Source of the DNA: Osedax frankpressi
Lineage: Eukaryota; Annelida; Polychaeta; Sabellida; Siboglinidae
Assembly: GCA_964035775.1 (NCBI GenBank)
Contig: OZ038317.1
Span: 4,234,474-4,298,473 of the forward strand
Length of the DNA: 64,000 nucleotides
Reading direction: 5' to 3'
In this document: positions 47,301 to 64,000 of the stretch, piece by piece
How the letters are laid out: every line of letters starts with the position of its first letter
Numbering within the stretch: position 1 is the first letter of the stretch
The notes under the pieces: generated by a model
The model's database searches: none
Seen by the model: only the letters and a program-made list of their open reading frames with translations
Told to the model about the DNA's origin: nothing
Position numbers and translations under genes: made by a program

Positions 47301-50300
47301 CATATACTATGTTATTATATTAATTAAATAGTATAAATAATAAACATTACATATTTGGTAATAGACACCATATACTATGTTATTATATTAATTAAATAGT
47401 ATAAATAATAAACATTAAATATTTGGTAATAGACACCATATACTATGTTATTATATTAATTAAATAGTATAAATAATAAACATTACATATTTGGTAATAG
47501 ACACCATATACTATGTTATTATATTAATTAAATAGTATAAATAATAAACATTACATATTTGGTAATATACACCATATACTATGTTATTATATTAATTAAA
47601 TAGTATAAATAATAAACATTACATATTTGCTAATTGACACCATATACTATGTTATTATATTAATTAAATAGTATAAATAATAAACATTACATATTTGGTA
47701 ATGGACACCATATACTATGTTATTATATTAATTAAATAGTATAAATAATAAACATTACATATTTGCTAATTGACACCATATACTATGTTATTATATTAAT
47801 TAAATAGTATAAATAATAAACATTAACTATTTGGTAATAGACACCATATACTATGTTATTATATTAATTAAATAGTATAAATAATAAACATTACATATTT
47901 GGTAATAGACACCATATACTATGTTATTATATTAATTAAATAGTATAAATAATAAACATTAAATATTTGGTAATAGACACCATATACTATGTTATTATAT
48001 TAATTAAATAGTATAAATAATAAACATTACATATTTGGTAATAGACACCATATGCTATGTTATTATATTAATTAAATAGTATAAATAATAAACATTACAT
48101 ATTTGGTAATAGACACCATATACTATGTTATTATATTAATTAAATAGTATAAATAATAAACATTACATATTTGGTAATAGACACCATATACTATGTTATT
48201 ATATTAATTAAATAGTATAAATAATAAACATTACATATTTGGTAATAGACACCAAATACTATGTTATTATATTAATTAAATAGTATAAATAATAAACATT
48301 ACATATTTGCTAATTGACACCATATACTATGTTATTATATTAATTAAATAGTATAAATACTAAACATTACATATTTGGTAAATGACACCATATACTATGT
48401 TATTATATTAATTAAATAGTATAAATAATAAACATTACATATTTGGTAATAGACACCATATACTATGTTATTATATTAATTAAATAATAAACATTACATA
48501 TTTGGTAATAGAAACTATATACTATGTTATTATATTAATTAAATAATATAAATAATAAACATTACATATTTTGTAATAGACACCATATACTATGTTATTA
48601 TATTAATTAAATAGTATAAATAATAAACATTACATATTTGGTAATAGACACCATATACTATGTTATTATATTAATTAAATAGTATAAATAATAAACATTA
48701 CATATTTGGTAATAGACACCATATATGTTATTATATTAATTAAATAGTATAAATAATAAAAATTACATATTTGGTAATAGACACCAAATACTATGTTATT
48801 ATATTAATTAAATAGTATAAATAATAAACATTACATATTTGCTAATTGACACCATATACTATGTTATTATATTAATTAAATAGTATAAATACTAAACATT
48901 ACATATTTGGTAAATGACACCATATACTATATAGTTGTATAACATATGTTATTATATTAATTAAATAGTATAAATAATAAACATTACATATTTGGTAATA
49001 GACACCATATACTATGTTATTATATTAATTAAATAATAAACATTACATATTTGGTAATAGAAACTATATACTATGTTATTATATTAATTAAATAATATAA
49101 ATAATAAACATTACATATTTTGTAATAGACACCATATACTATGTTATTATATTAATTAAATAGTATAAATAATAAACATTACATATTTTGTAATAGACAC
49201 CATATACTATGTTATTATATTAATTAAATAGTATAAATAATAAACATTACATATTTGGTAATTGACACCATATATTATGTTATTATATTAATTAAATAGT
49301 ATAAATAATAAACATTACATATTTTGTAATAGACACCATATACTATGTTATTATATTAATTAAATAGTATAAATAATAAACATTACATATTTTGTAATAT
49401 ACACCATATATGTTATTATATTAATTAAATAGTATAAATAATAAACATTACATATTTTGTAATATACACCATATATGTTATTATATTAATTAAATAGTAT
49501 AAATAATAAACATTACATATTTTGTAATAGACACCACATATGTTATTATATTAATTAAATAGTATAAATAATAAACATTACATATTTGGTAATTGACACC
49601 ATATACTATGTTATTATATTAATTAAATAGTATAAATAATAAACATTACATTTTTGGTAATATGCACCATATACTATGTTATTATATTAATTAAATAGTA
49701 TAAATAATAAACATTACATTTTTGGTAATTGACACCATATATTATGTTATTATATTAATTAAATAGTATAAATAATAAACATTACATATTTTGTAATAGA
49801 CACCATATACTATGTTATTATATTAATTATATAGTATAAATAATAAACATTACATATTTTGTAATATACACCATATATGTTATTATATTAATTAAATAGT
49901 ATAAATAATAAACATTACATATTTTGTAATATACACCATATATGTTATTATATTAATTAAATAGTATAAATAATAAACATTACATATTTTGTAATAGACA
50001 CCACATATGTTATTATATTAATTAAATAGTATAAATAATAAACATTACATATTTGGTAATTGACACCATATACTATGTTATTATATTAATTAAATAGTAT
50101 AAATAATAAACATTACATTTTTGGTAATATGCACCATATACTATGTTATTATATTAATTAAATAGTATAAATAATAAACATTACATTTTTGGTAATAGAC
50201 ACCATATACTATGTTATTATATTAATTAAATAGTATAAATAATAAACATTACATATTTGTTAATAGACACCATATATTATGTTATTATATTAATTAAATA

Positions 50301-53300
50301 GTATAAATAATAAACATTACATATTTTGTAATATACATCATATACTATGTTATTATATTAATTAAATTGTATAAATAATAAACATTACATTTTTGGTAAT
50401 AGACACCATATACTATGTTATTATATTAATTAAATAGTATAAATAATAAACATTACATATTTGTTAATAGACATCATTTACTATGTTATTATATTAATTA
50501 AATAGTATAAATAATAAACATTAAATATTTGGTAATAGACACCATATACTATGTTATTATATTAATTAAATAGTATAAATAATAAACATTACATATTTGG
50601 TAATAGACACCATATACTATGTTATTATGTTAATTAAATAGTATAAATAAGACACCATATACTATGTTATTATATTAATTAAATAGTATAAATAATAAAC
50701 ATTACATATTTTGTAATATACACCATATATGTTATTATATTAATTAAATAGTATAAATAATAAACATTACATATTTTGTAATATACACCATATACTATGT
50801 TATTATATTAATTAAATAGTATAAATAATAAACATTACATTTTTGGTAATAGACACCATATACTATGTTATTATATTAATTAAATAGTATAAATAATAAA
50901 CATTACATATTTGTTAATAGACATCATTTACTATGTTATTATATTAATTAAATAGTATAAATAATAAACATTAACTATTTGGTAATAGACACCATATACT
51001 ATGTTATTATATTAATTAAATAGTATAAATAATAAACATTACATATTTGGTAATAGACACCATATACTATGTTATTATATTAATTAAATAGTATAAATAA
51101 TAAACATTAAATATTTGGTAATAGACACCATATACTATGTTATTATATTAATTAAATAGTATAAATAATAAACATTACATATTTGGTAATAGACACCATA
51201 TACTATGTTATTATATTAATTAAATAGTATAAATAATAAACATTACATATTTGGTAATATACACCATATACTATGTTATTATATTAATTAAATAGTATAA
51301 ATAATAAACATTACATATTTGCTAATTGACACCATATACTATGTTATTATATTAATTAAATAGTATAAATAATAAACATTACATATTTGGTAATAGACAC
51401 CATATACTATGTTATTATATTAATTAAATAGTATAAATAATAAACATTACATATTTGGTAATAGACACCATATACTATGTTATTATATTAATTAAATAGT
51501 ATAAATAATAAACATTACATATTTGCTAATTGACACCATATACTATGTTATTATATTAATTAAATAGTATAAATAATAAACATTAACTATTTGGTAATAG
51601 ACACCATATACTATGTTATTATATTAATTAAATAGTATAAATAATAAACATTACATATTTGGTAATAGACACCATATACTATGTTATTATATTAATTAAA
51701 TAGTATAAATAATAAACATTAAATATTTGGTAATAGACACCATATACTATGTTATTATATTAATTAAATAGTATAAATAATAAACATTACATATTTGGTA
51801 ATAGACACCATATACTATGTTATTATATTAATTAAATAGTATAAATAATAAACATTACATATTTGGTAATAGACACCATATACTATGTTATTATATTAAT
51901 TAAATAGTATAAATAATAAACATTAAATATTTGGTAATAGACACCATATACTATGTTATTATATTAATTAAATAGTATAAATAATAAACATTACATATTT
52001 GTTAATAGACACCATATATTATGTTATTATATTAATTAAATAGTATAAATAATAAACATTACATATTTTGTAATATACATCATATACTATGTTATTATAT
52101 TAATTAAATTGTATAAATAATAAACATTACATTTTTGGTAATAGACACCATATACTATGTTATTATATTAATTAAATAGTATAAATAATAAACATTACAT
52201 ATTTGTTAATAGACATCATTTACTATGTTATTATATTAATTAAATAGTATAAATAATAAACATTAAATATTTGGTAATAGACACCATATACTATGTTATT
52301 ATATTAATTAAATAGTATAAATAATAAACATTACATATTTGGTAATAGACACCATATACTATGTTATTATGTTAATTAAATAGTATAAATAAGACACCAT
52401 ATACTATGTTATTATATTAATTAAATAGTATAAATAATAAACATTACATATTTTGTAATATACACCATATATGTTATTATATTAATTAAATAGTATAAAT
52501 AATAAACATTACATATTTTGTAATATACACCATATACTATGTTATTATATTAATTAAATAGTATAAATAATAAACATTACATTTTTGGTAATAGACACCA
52601 TATACTATGTTATTATATTAATTAAATAGTATAAATAATAAACATTACATATTTGTTAATAGACATCATTTACTATGTTATTATATTAATTAAATAGTAT
52701 AAATAATAAACATTAACTATTTGGTAATAGACACCATATACTATGTTATTATATTAATTAAATAGTATAAATAATAAACATTACATATTTGGTAATAGAC
52801 ACCATATACTATGTTATTATATTAATTAAATAGTATAAATAATAAACATTAAATATTTGGTAATAGACACCATATACTATGTTATTATATTAATTAAATA
52901 GTATAAATAATAAACATTACATATTTGGTAATAGACACCATATACTATGTTATTATATTAATTAAATAGTATAAATAATAAACATTACATATTTGGTAAT
53001 ATACACCATATACTATGTTATTATATTAATTAAATAGTATAAATAATAAACATTACATATTTGCTAATTGACACCATATACTATGTTATTATATTAATTA
53101 AATAGTATAAATAATAAACATTACATATTTGGTAATAGACACCATATACTATGTTATTATATTAATTAAATAGTATAAATAATAAACATTACATATTTGG
53201 TAATAGACACCATATACTATGTTATTATATTAATTAAATAGTATAAATAATAAACATTACATATTTGCTAATTGACACCATATACTATGTTATTATATTA

Positions 53301-56300
53301 ATTAAATAGTATAAATAATAAACATTAACTATTTGGTAATAGACACCATATACTATGTTATTATATTAATTAAATAGTATAAATAATAAACATTACATAT
53401 TTGGTAATAGACACCATATACTATGTTATTATATTAATTAAATAGTATAAATAATAAACATTAAATATTTGGTAATAGACACCATATACTATGTTATTAT
53501 ATTAATTAAATAGTATAAATAATAAACATTACATATTTGGTAATAGACACCATATACTATGTTATTATATTAATTAAATAGTATAAATAATAAACATTAC
53601 ATATTTGGTAATAGACACCATATACTATGTTATTATATTAATTAAATAGTATAAATAATAAACATTAAATATTTGGTAATAGACACCATATACTATGTTA
53701 TTATATTAATTAAATAGTATAAATAATAAACATTACATATTTGGTAATAGACACCATATGCTATGTTATTATATTAATTAAATAGTATAAATAATAAACA
53801 TTACATATTTGGTAATAGACACCATATACTATGTTATTATATTAATTAAATAGTATAAATAATAAACATTACATATTTGGTAATAGACACCATATACTAT
53901 GTTATTATATTAATTAAATAGTATAAATAATAAACATTACATATTTGGTAATAGACACCAAATACTATGTTATTATATTAATTAAATAGTATAAATAATA
54001 AACATTACATATTTGCTAATTGACACCATATACTATGTTATTATATTAATTAAATAGTATAAATACTAAACATTACATATTTGGTAAATGACACCATATA
54101 CTATGTTATTATATTAATTAAATAGTATAAATAATAAACATTACATATTTGGTAATAGACACCATATACTATGTTATTATATTAATTAAATAATAAACAT
54201 TACATATTTGGTAATAGAAACTATATACTATGTTATTATATTAATTAAATAATATAAATAATAAACATTACATATTTTGTAATAGACACCATATACTATG
54301 TTATTATATTAATTAAATAGTATAAATAATAAATATTACATATTTGGTAATAGACACCATATACTATGTTATTATATTAATTAAATAGTATAAATAATAA
54401 ACATTACATATTTGCTAATTGACACCATATACTATGTTATTATATTAATTAAATAGTATAAATACTAAACATTACATATTTGGTAAATGACACCATATAC
54501 TATGTTATTATATTAATTAAATAGTATAAATAATAAACATTACATATTTGGTAATAGACACCATATACTATGTTATTATATTAATTAAATAATAAACATT
54601 ACATATTTGGTAATAGAAACTATATACTATGTTATTATATTAATTAAATAATATAAATAATAAACATTACATATTTTGTAATAGACACCATATACTATGT
54701 TATTATATTAATTAAATAGTATAAATAATAAACATTACATATTTTGTAATAGACACCATATACTATGTTATTATATTAATTAAATAGTATAAATAATAAA
54801 CATTACATATTTGGTAATTGACACCATATATTATGTTATTATATTAATTAAATAGTATAAATAATAAACATTACATATTTTGTAATAGACACCATATACT
54901 TTGTTATTATATTAATTAAATAGTATAAATAATAAACATTACATATTTTGTAATATACACCATATATGTTATTATATTAATTAAATAGTATAAATAATAA
55001 ACATTACATATTTTGTAATATACACCATATATGTTATTATATTAATTAAATAGTATAAATAATAAACATTACATATTTTGTAATAGACACCACATATGTT
55101 ATTATATTAATTAAATAGTATAAATAATAAACATTACATATTTGGTAATTGACACCATATACTATGTTATTATGTTAATTAAATAGTATAAATAATAAAC
55201 ATTACATTTTTGGTAATATGCACCATATACTATGTTATTATATTAATTAAATAGTATAAATAATAAACATTACATTTTTGGTAATAGACACCATATACTA
55301 TGTTATTATATTAATTAAATAGTATAAATAATAAACATTACATATTTGTTAATAGACACCATATATTATGTTATTATATTAATTAAATTGTATAAATAAT
55401 AAACATTACATATTTTGTAATATACATCATATACTATGTTATTATATTAATTAAATTGTATAAATAATAAACATTACATTTTTGGTAATAGACACCATAT
55501 ACTATGTTATTATATTAATTAAATAGTATAAATAATAAACATTACATATTTGTTAATAGACATCATTTACTATGTTATTATATTAATTAAATAGTATAAA
55601 TAATAAACATTAAATATTTGGTAATAGACACCATATACTATGTTATTATATTAATTAAATAGTATAAATAATAAACATTACATATTTGGTAATAGACACC
55701 ATATACTATGTTATTATGTTAATTAAATAGTATAAATAAGACACCATATACTATGTTATTATATTAATTAAATAGTATAAATAATAAACATTACATATTT
55801 TGTAATATACACCATATATGTTATTATATTAATTAAATAGTATAAATAATAAACATTACATATTTTGTAATAGACACCATATACTATGTTATTATATTAA
55901 TTAAATAGTATAAATAATAAACATTACATTTTTGGTAATATGCACTATATACTATGTAATTATATTAATTAAATAGTATAAATAATAAACATTACATTTT
56001 TGGTAATAGACACCATATACTATGTTATTATATTAATTAAATAGTATAAATAATAAACATTACATATTTGTTAATAGACATCATTTACTATGTTATTATA
56101 TTAATTAAATAGTATAAATAATAAACATTAACTATTTGGTAATAGACACCATATACTATGTTATTATATTAATTAAATAGTATAAATAATAAACATTACA
56201 TATTTGGTAATAGACACCATATACTATGTTATTATATTAATTAAATAGTATAAATAATAAACATTAAATATTTGGTAATAGACACCATATACTATGTTAT

Positions 56301-59300
56301 TATATTAATTAAATAGTATAAATAATAAACATTACATATTTGGTAATAGACACCATATACTATGTTATTATATTAATTAAATAGTATAAATAATAAACAT
56401 TACATATTTGGTAATATACACCATATACTATGTTATTATATTAATTAAATAGTATAAATAATAAACATTACATATTTGCTAATTGACACCATATACTATG
56501 TTATTATATTAATTAAATAGTATAAATAATAAACATTACATATTTGGTAATAGACACCATATACTATGTTATTATATTAATTAAATAGTATAAATAATAA
56601 ACATTACATATTTGGTAATAGACACCATATACTATGTTATTATATTAATTAAATAGTATAAATAATAAACATTACATATTTGCTAATTGACACCATATAC
56701 TATGTTATTATATTAATTAAATAGTATAAATAATAAACATTAACTATTTGGTAATAGACACCATATACTATGTTATTATATTAATTAAATAGTATAAATA
56801 ATAAACATTACATATTTGGTAATAGACACCATATACTATGTTATTATATTAATTAAATAGTATAAATAATAAACATTAAATATTTGGTAATAGACACCAT
56901 ATACTATGTTATTATATTAATTAAATAGTATAAATAATAAACATTACATATTTGGTAATAGACACCATATGCTATGTTATTATATTAATTAAATAGTATA
57001 AATAATAAACATTACATATTTGGTAATAGACACCATATACTATGTTATTATATTAATTAAATAGTATAAATAATAAACATTACATATTTGGTAATAGACA
57101 CCATATACTATGTTATTATATTAATTAAATAGTATAAATAATAAACATTACATATTTGGTAATAGACACCAAATACTATGTTATTATATTAATTAAATAG
57201 TATAAATAATAAACATTACATATTTGCTAATTGACACCATATACTATGTTATTATATTAATTAAATAGTATAAATACTAAACATTACATATTTGGTAAAT
57301 GACACCATATACTATGTTATTATATTAATTAAATAGTATAAATAATAAACATTACATATTTGGTAATACACACCATATACTATGTTATTATATTAATTAA
57401 ATAATAAACATTACATATTTGGTAATAGAAACTATATACTATGTTATTATATTAATTAAATAATATAAATAATAAACATTACATATTTTGTAATAGACAC
57501 CATATTCTATGTTATTATATTAATTAAATAGTATAAATAATAAACATTACATATTTGGTAATAGACACCATATACTATGTTATTATATTAATTAAATAGT
57601 ATAAATAATAAACATTACATATTTGGTAATAGACACCATATATGTTATTATATTAATTAAATAGTATAAATAATAAACATTACATCTTTGGTAATTGACA
57701 CCATATACTATGTTATTATATTAATTAAATAGTATAAATAATAAACATTACATATTTGGTAATTGACACCATATATTATGTTATTATATTAATTAAATAG
57801 TATAAATAATAAACATTACATATTTTGTAATAGACACCATATACTATGTTATTATATTATTTAAATAGTATAAATAATAAACATTACATATTTGGCAATA
57901 GACACCATATACTATGTTATTATATTAATTAAATAATAAACATTACATATTTGGTAATAGAAACTATATACTATGTTATTATATTAATTAAATAATATAA
58001 ATAATAAACATTACATATTTGGTAATAGACACCATATACTATGTTATTATATTAATTAAATAGTATAAATAATAAACATTACATATTTGGTAATAGACAA
58101 CATATACTATGTTATTATATTAATTAAATAGTATAAATAATAAACATTAAATATTTGGTAATAGACACCATATACTATGTTATTATATTAATTAAATAGT
58201 ATAAATAATAAACATTACATATTTGGTAATAGACACCATATACTATGTTATTATATTAATTAAATAGTATAAATAATAAACATTACATATTTGGTAATAT
58301 ACACCATATACTATGTTATTATATTAATTAAATAGTATAAATAATAAACATTACATATTTGCTAATTGACACCATATACTATGTTATTATATTAATTAAA
58401 TAGTATAAATAATAAACATTACATATTTGGTAATAGACACCATATACTATGTTATTATATTAATTAAATAGTATAAATAATAAACATTACATATTTGGTA
58501 ATAGACACCATATACTATGTTATTATATTAATTAAATAGTATAAATAATAAACATTACATATTTGCTAATTGACACCATATACTATGTTATTATATTAAT
58601 TAAATAGTATAAATAATAAACATTAACTATTTGGTAATAGACACCATATACTATGTTATTATATTAATTAAATAGTATAAATAATAAACATTACATATTT
58701 GGTAATAGACACCATATACTATGTTATTATATTAATTAAATAGTATAAATAATAAACATTAAATATTTGGTAATAGACACCATATACTATGTTATTATAT
58801 TAATTAAATAGTATAAATAATAAACATTACATATTTGGTAATAGACACCATATACTATGTTATTATATTAATTAAATAGTATAAATAATAAACATTACAT
58901 ATTTGGTAATAGACACCATATACTATGTTATTATATTAATTAAATAGTATAAATAATAAACATTAAATATTTGGTAATAGACACCATATACTATGTTATT
59001 ATATTAATTAAATAGTATAAATAATAAACATTACATATTTGGTAATAGACACCATATGCTATGTTATTATATTAATTAAATAGTATAAATAATAAACATT
59101 ACATATTTGGTAATAGACACCATATACTATGTTATTATATTAATTAAATAGTATAAATAATAAACATTACATATTTGGTAATAGACACCATATACTATGT
59201 TATTATATTAATTAAATAGTATAAATAATAAACATTACATATTTGGTAATAGACACCAAATACTATGTTATTATATTAATTAAATAGTATAAATAATAAA

Positions 59301-62300
59301 CATTACATATTTGCTAATTGACACCATATACTATGTTATTATATTAATTAAATAGTATAAATACTAAACATTACATATTTGGTAAATGACACCATATACT
59401 ATGTTATTATATTAATTAAATAGTATAAATAATAAACATTACATATTTGGTAATAGACACCATATACTATGTTATTATATTAATTAAATAATAAACATTA
59501 CATATTTGGTAATAGAAACTATATACTATGTTATTATATTAATTAAATAATATAAATAATAAACATTACATATTTTGTAATAGACACCATATACTATGTT
59601 ATTATATTAATTAAATAGTATAAATAATAAACATTACATATTTGGTAATAGACACCATATACTATGTTATTATATTAATTAAATAGTATAAATAATAAAC
59701 ATTACATATTTGCTAATTGACACCATATACTATGTTATTATATTAATTAAATAGTATAAATACTAAACATTACATATTTGGTAAATGACACCATATACTA
59801 TGTTATTATATTAATTAAATAGTATAAATAATAAACATTACATATTTGGTAATAGACACCATATACTATGTTATTATATTAATTAAATAATAAACATTAC
59901 ATATTTGGTAATAGAAACTATATACTATGTTATTATATTAATTAAATAATATAAATAATAAACATTACATATTTTGTAATAGACACCATATACTATGTTA
60001 TTATATTAATTAAATAGTATAAATAATAAACATTACATATTTTGTAATAGACACCATATACTATGTTATTATATTAATTAAATAGTATAAATAATAAACA
60101 TTACATATTTGGTAATTGACACCATATATTATGTTATTATATTAATTAAATAGTATAAATAATAAACATTACATATTTTGTAATAGACACCATATACTAT
60201 GTTATTATATTAATTAAATAGTATAAATAATAAACATTACATATTTTGTAATATACACCATATATGTTATTATATTAATTAAATAGTATAAATAATAAAC
60301 ATTACATATTTTGTAATATACACCATATATGTTATTATATTAATTAAATAGTATAAATAATAAACATTACATATTTTGTAATAGACACCACATATGTTAT
60401 TATATTAATTAAATAGTATAAATAATAAACATTACATATTTGGTAATTGACACCATATACTATGTTATTATGTTAATTAAATAGTATAAATAATAAACAT
60501 TACATTTTTGGTAATATGCACCATATACTATGTTATTATATTAATTAAATAGTATAAATAATAAACATTACATTTTTGGTAATAGACACCATATACTATG
60601 TTATTATATTAATTAAATAGTATAAATAATAAACATTACATATTTGTTAATAGACACCATATATTATGTTATTATATTAATTAAATAGTATAAATAATAA
60701 ACATTACATATTTTGTAATATACATCATATACTATGTTATTATATTAATTAAATTGTATAAATAATAAACATTACATTTTTGGTAATAGACACCATATAC
60801 TATGTTATTATATTAATTAAATAGTATAAATAATAAACATTACATATTTGTTAATAGACATCATTTACTATGTTATTATATTAATTAAATAGTATAAATA
60901 ATAAACATTAAATATTTGGTAATAGACACCATATACTATGTTATTATATTAATTAAATAGTATAAATAATAAACATTACATATTTGGTAATAGACACCAT
61001 ATACTATGTTATTATGTTAATTAAATAGTATAAATAAGACACCATATACTATGTTATTATATTAATTAAATAGTATAAATAATAAACATTACATATTTTG
61101 TAATATACACCATATATGTTATTATATTAATTAAATAGTATAAATAATAAACATTACATATTTTGTAATAGACACCATATACTATGTTATTATATTAATT
61201 AAATAGTATAAATAATAAACATTACATTTTTGGTAATATGCACTATATACTATGTAATTATATTAATTAAATAGTATAAATAATAAACATTACATTTTTG
61301 GTAATAGACACCATATACTATGTTATTATATTAATTAAATAGTATAAATAATAAACATTACATATTTGTTAATAGACATCATTTACTATGTTATTATATT
61401 AATTAAATAGTATAAATAATAAACATTAACTATTTGGTAATAGACACCATATACTATGTTATTATATTAATTAAATAGTATAAATAATAAACATTACATA
61501 TTTGGTAATAGACACCATATACTATGTTATTATATTAATTAAATAGTATAAATAATAAACATTAAATATTTGGTAATAGACACCATATACTATGTTATTA
61601 TATTAATTAAATAGTATAAATAATAAACATTACATATTTGGTAATAGACACCATATACTATGTTATTATATTAATTAAATAGTATAAATAATAAACATTA
61701 CATATTTGGTAATATACACCATATACTATGTTATTATATTAATTAAATAGTATAAATAATAAACATTACATATTTGCTAATTGACACCATATACTATGTT
61801 ATTATATTAATTAAATAGTATAAATAATAAACATTACATATTTGGTAATAGACACCATATACTATGTTATTATATTAATTAAATAGTATAAATAATAAAC
61901 ATTACATATTTGGTAATAGACACCATATACTATGTTATTATATTAATTAAATAGTATAAATAATAAACATTACATATTTGCTAATTGACACCATATACTA
62001 TGTTATTATATTAATTAAATAGTATAAATAATAAACATTAACTATTTGGTAATAGACACCATATACTATGTTATTATATTAATTAAATAGTATAAATAAT
62101 AAACATTACATATTTTATAATATACACCATATATGTTATTATATTAATTAAATAGTATAAATAATAAACATTACATATTTTGTAATATACACCATATATG
62201 TTATTATATTAATTAAATAGTATAAATAATAAACATTACATATTTTGTAATAGACACCATATACTATGTTATTATATTAATTAAATAGTATAAATAATAA

Positions 62301-64000
62301 ACATTACATATTTGGTAATAGACACCATATACTATGTTATTATATTAATTAAATAGTATAAATAATAAACATTACATATTTGCTAATTGACACCATATAC
62401 TATGTTATTATATTAATTAAATAGTATAAATAATAAACATTACATATTTGGTAATAGACACCATATACTATGTTATTATATTAATTAAATAGTATAAATA
62501 ATAAACATTACATATTTGTTAATAGACACCATATATTATGTTATTATATTAATTAAATAGTATAAATAATAAACATTACATATTTTGTAATATACATCAT
62601 ATACTATGTTATTATATTAATTAAATTGTATAAATAATAAACATTACATTTTTGGTAATAGACACCATATACTATGTTATTATATTAATTAAATAGTATA
62701 AATAATAAACATTACATATTTGTTAATAGACATCATTTACTATGTTATTATATTAATTAAATAGTATAAATAATAAACATTAAATATTTGGTAATAGACA
62801 CCATATACTATGTTATTATATTAATTAAATAGTATAAATAATAAACATTACATATTTGGTAATAGACACCATATACTATGTTATTATGTTAATTAAATAG
62901 TATAAATAAGACACCATATACTATGTTATTATATTAATTAAATAGTATAAATAATAAACATTACATATTTTGTAATATACACCATATATGTTATTATATT
63001 AATTAAATAGTATAAATAATAAACATTACATATTTTGTAATAGACACCATATACTATGTTATTATATTAATTAAATAGTATAAATAATAAACATTACATT
63101 TTTGGTAATATGCACTATATACTATGTAATTATATTAATTAAATAGTATAAATAATAAACATTACATTTTTGGTAATAGACACCATATACTATGTTATTA
63201 TATTAATTAAATAGTATAAATAATAAACATTACATATTTGTTAATAGACATCATTTACTATGTTATTATATTAATTAAATAGTATAAATAATAAACATTA
63301 ACTATTTGGTAATAGACACCATATACTATGTTATTATATTAATTAAATAGTATAAATAATAAACATTACATATTTGGTAATAGACACCATATACTATGTT
63401 ATTATATTAATTAAATAGTATAAATAATAAACATTAAATATTTGGTAATAGACACCATATACTATGTTATTATATTAATTAAATAGTATAAATAATAAAC
63501 ATTACATATTTGGTAATAGACACCATATACTATGTTATTATATTAATTAAATAGTATAAATAATAAACATTACATATTTGGTAATATACACCATATACTA
63601 TGTTATTATATTAATTAAATAGTATAAATAATAAACATTACATATTTGCTAATTGACACCATATACTATGTTATTATATTAATTAAATAGTATAAATAAT
63701 AAACATTACATATTTGGTAATAGACACCATATACTATGTTATTATATTAATTAAATAGTATAAATAATAAACATTACATATTTGGTAATAGACACCATAT
63801 ACTATGTTATTATATTAATTAAATAGTATAAATAATAAACATTACATATTTGCTAATTGACACCATATACTATGTTATTATATTAATTAAATAGTATAAA
63901 TAATAAACATTAACTATTTGGTAATAGACACCATATACTATGTTATTATATTAATTAAATAGTATAAATAATAAACATTACATATTTGGTAATAGACACC

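Larger units (their letters stand above)
35553..64000. repeat. 68-bp satellite array, more than 400 copies, open at the window end
   Basis: The unit runs ATTAATTAAATAGTATAAAT, AATAAACATTACATATTTGG, TAATAGACACCATATACTAT, GTTATTAT: 68 bases without any CG dinucleotide. Frequent variants are a 64-bp form lacking CTAT (CATATATGTTATTAT), a form lacking TAGTATAAAT, and GCTAATTGAC, AAATATTTGG and ACTATTTGG sub-types. Variant order is duplicated over kilobases, so higher-order repeats exist. No ORF of note, no CENP-B-box-like motif and no insertion of other elements. Size and homogeneity fit pericentromeric or other heterochromatic satellite DNA. Confidence 0.97.

Noticed and set aside
35553-64000. 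CRISPR-like regular repeat pattern
   Set aside because: There are no unique spacers; the whole unit repeats, the setting is eukaryotic, and it is a plain satellite.

Overview
The window is eukaryotic nuclear DNA, almost certainly from a metazoan and more likely an arthropod (insect-like) than anything else. It is roughly 80% A+T, genes are split into short exons with GT..AG introns, and most of the sequence is tandem repeat. The arthropod suggestion rests on insect-style wording of an M13 peptidase (FACGGF...TT.LP) and is an inference. There are no operons, CRISPR arrays or other prokaryotic features. Nearly all long open frames are by-products of repeats whose period is a multiple of three or that lack stop triplets.

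Layout. 1-613: a trinucleotide microsatellite attached to the 3' end of a broken LINE (minus strand). 790-1150: an array of a self-complementary 14-bp unit. 1508-8910: the 5' half of an M13 (neprilysin-like) metallopeptidase gene on the plus strand. Twelve exons were recognised by protein similarity, and splice phases agree throughout. Its introns carry minisatellites, and it runs into a 200-N gap (8914-9113). 9200-9370: a GC-richer piece open on both strands. 9500-12640: five copies of a ~627-bp satellite. 13237-13773: three minus-strand exons of an unknown gene with a small tryptophan-containing C-terminal domain. 13811-14760: four copies of a ~281-bp repeat. 15821-17655: minus-strand exons of a small Cys-rich single-pass membrane protein resembling Shisa-type adaptors.

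17735-25333: a 7.6-kb array of a 12-bp unit that produces a spurious 2,502-codon frame. 25335-35250: AT-rich DNA with several candidate exons. These are a two-exon minus-strand gene start (29377-29457, 26419-26547) and a plus-strand type II membrane protein start at 31432-31751, whose presumed 44-nt intron largely coincides with a 44-bp perfect palindrome. The same stretch holds a foldback element, a CTCCCT array and more minisatellites. 35553-64000: one uninterrupted 68-bp-unit satellite array (over 400 copies) with kilobase-scale higher-order duplications, still continuing at the window end.

How it fits together. The M13 gene, the Shisa-like gene and the type II protein are unrelated host genes at the edge of a large block of satellite heterochromatin. 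Repeats have expanded inside introns and next to splice sites. The catalytic half of the M13 gene (HExxH, ENxxD and C-terminal Cys regions) was not seen after the gap. It must lie in the gap, lie elsewhere, or be lost.
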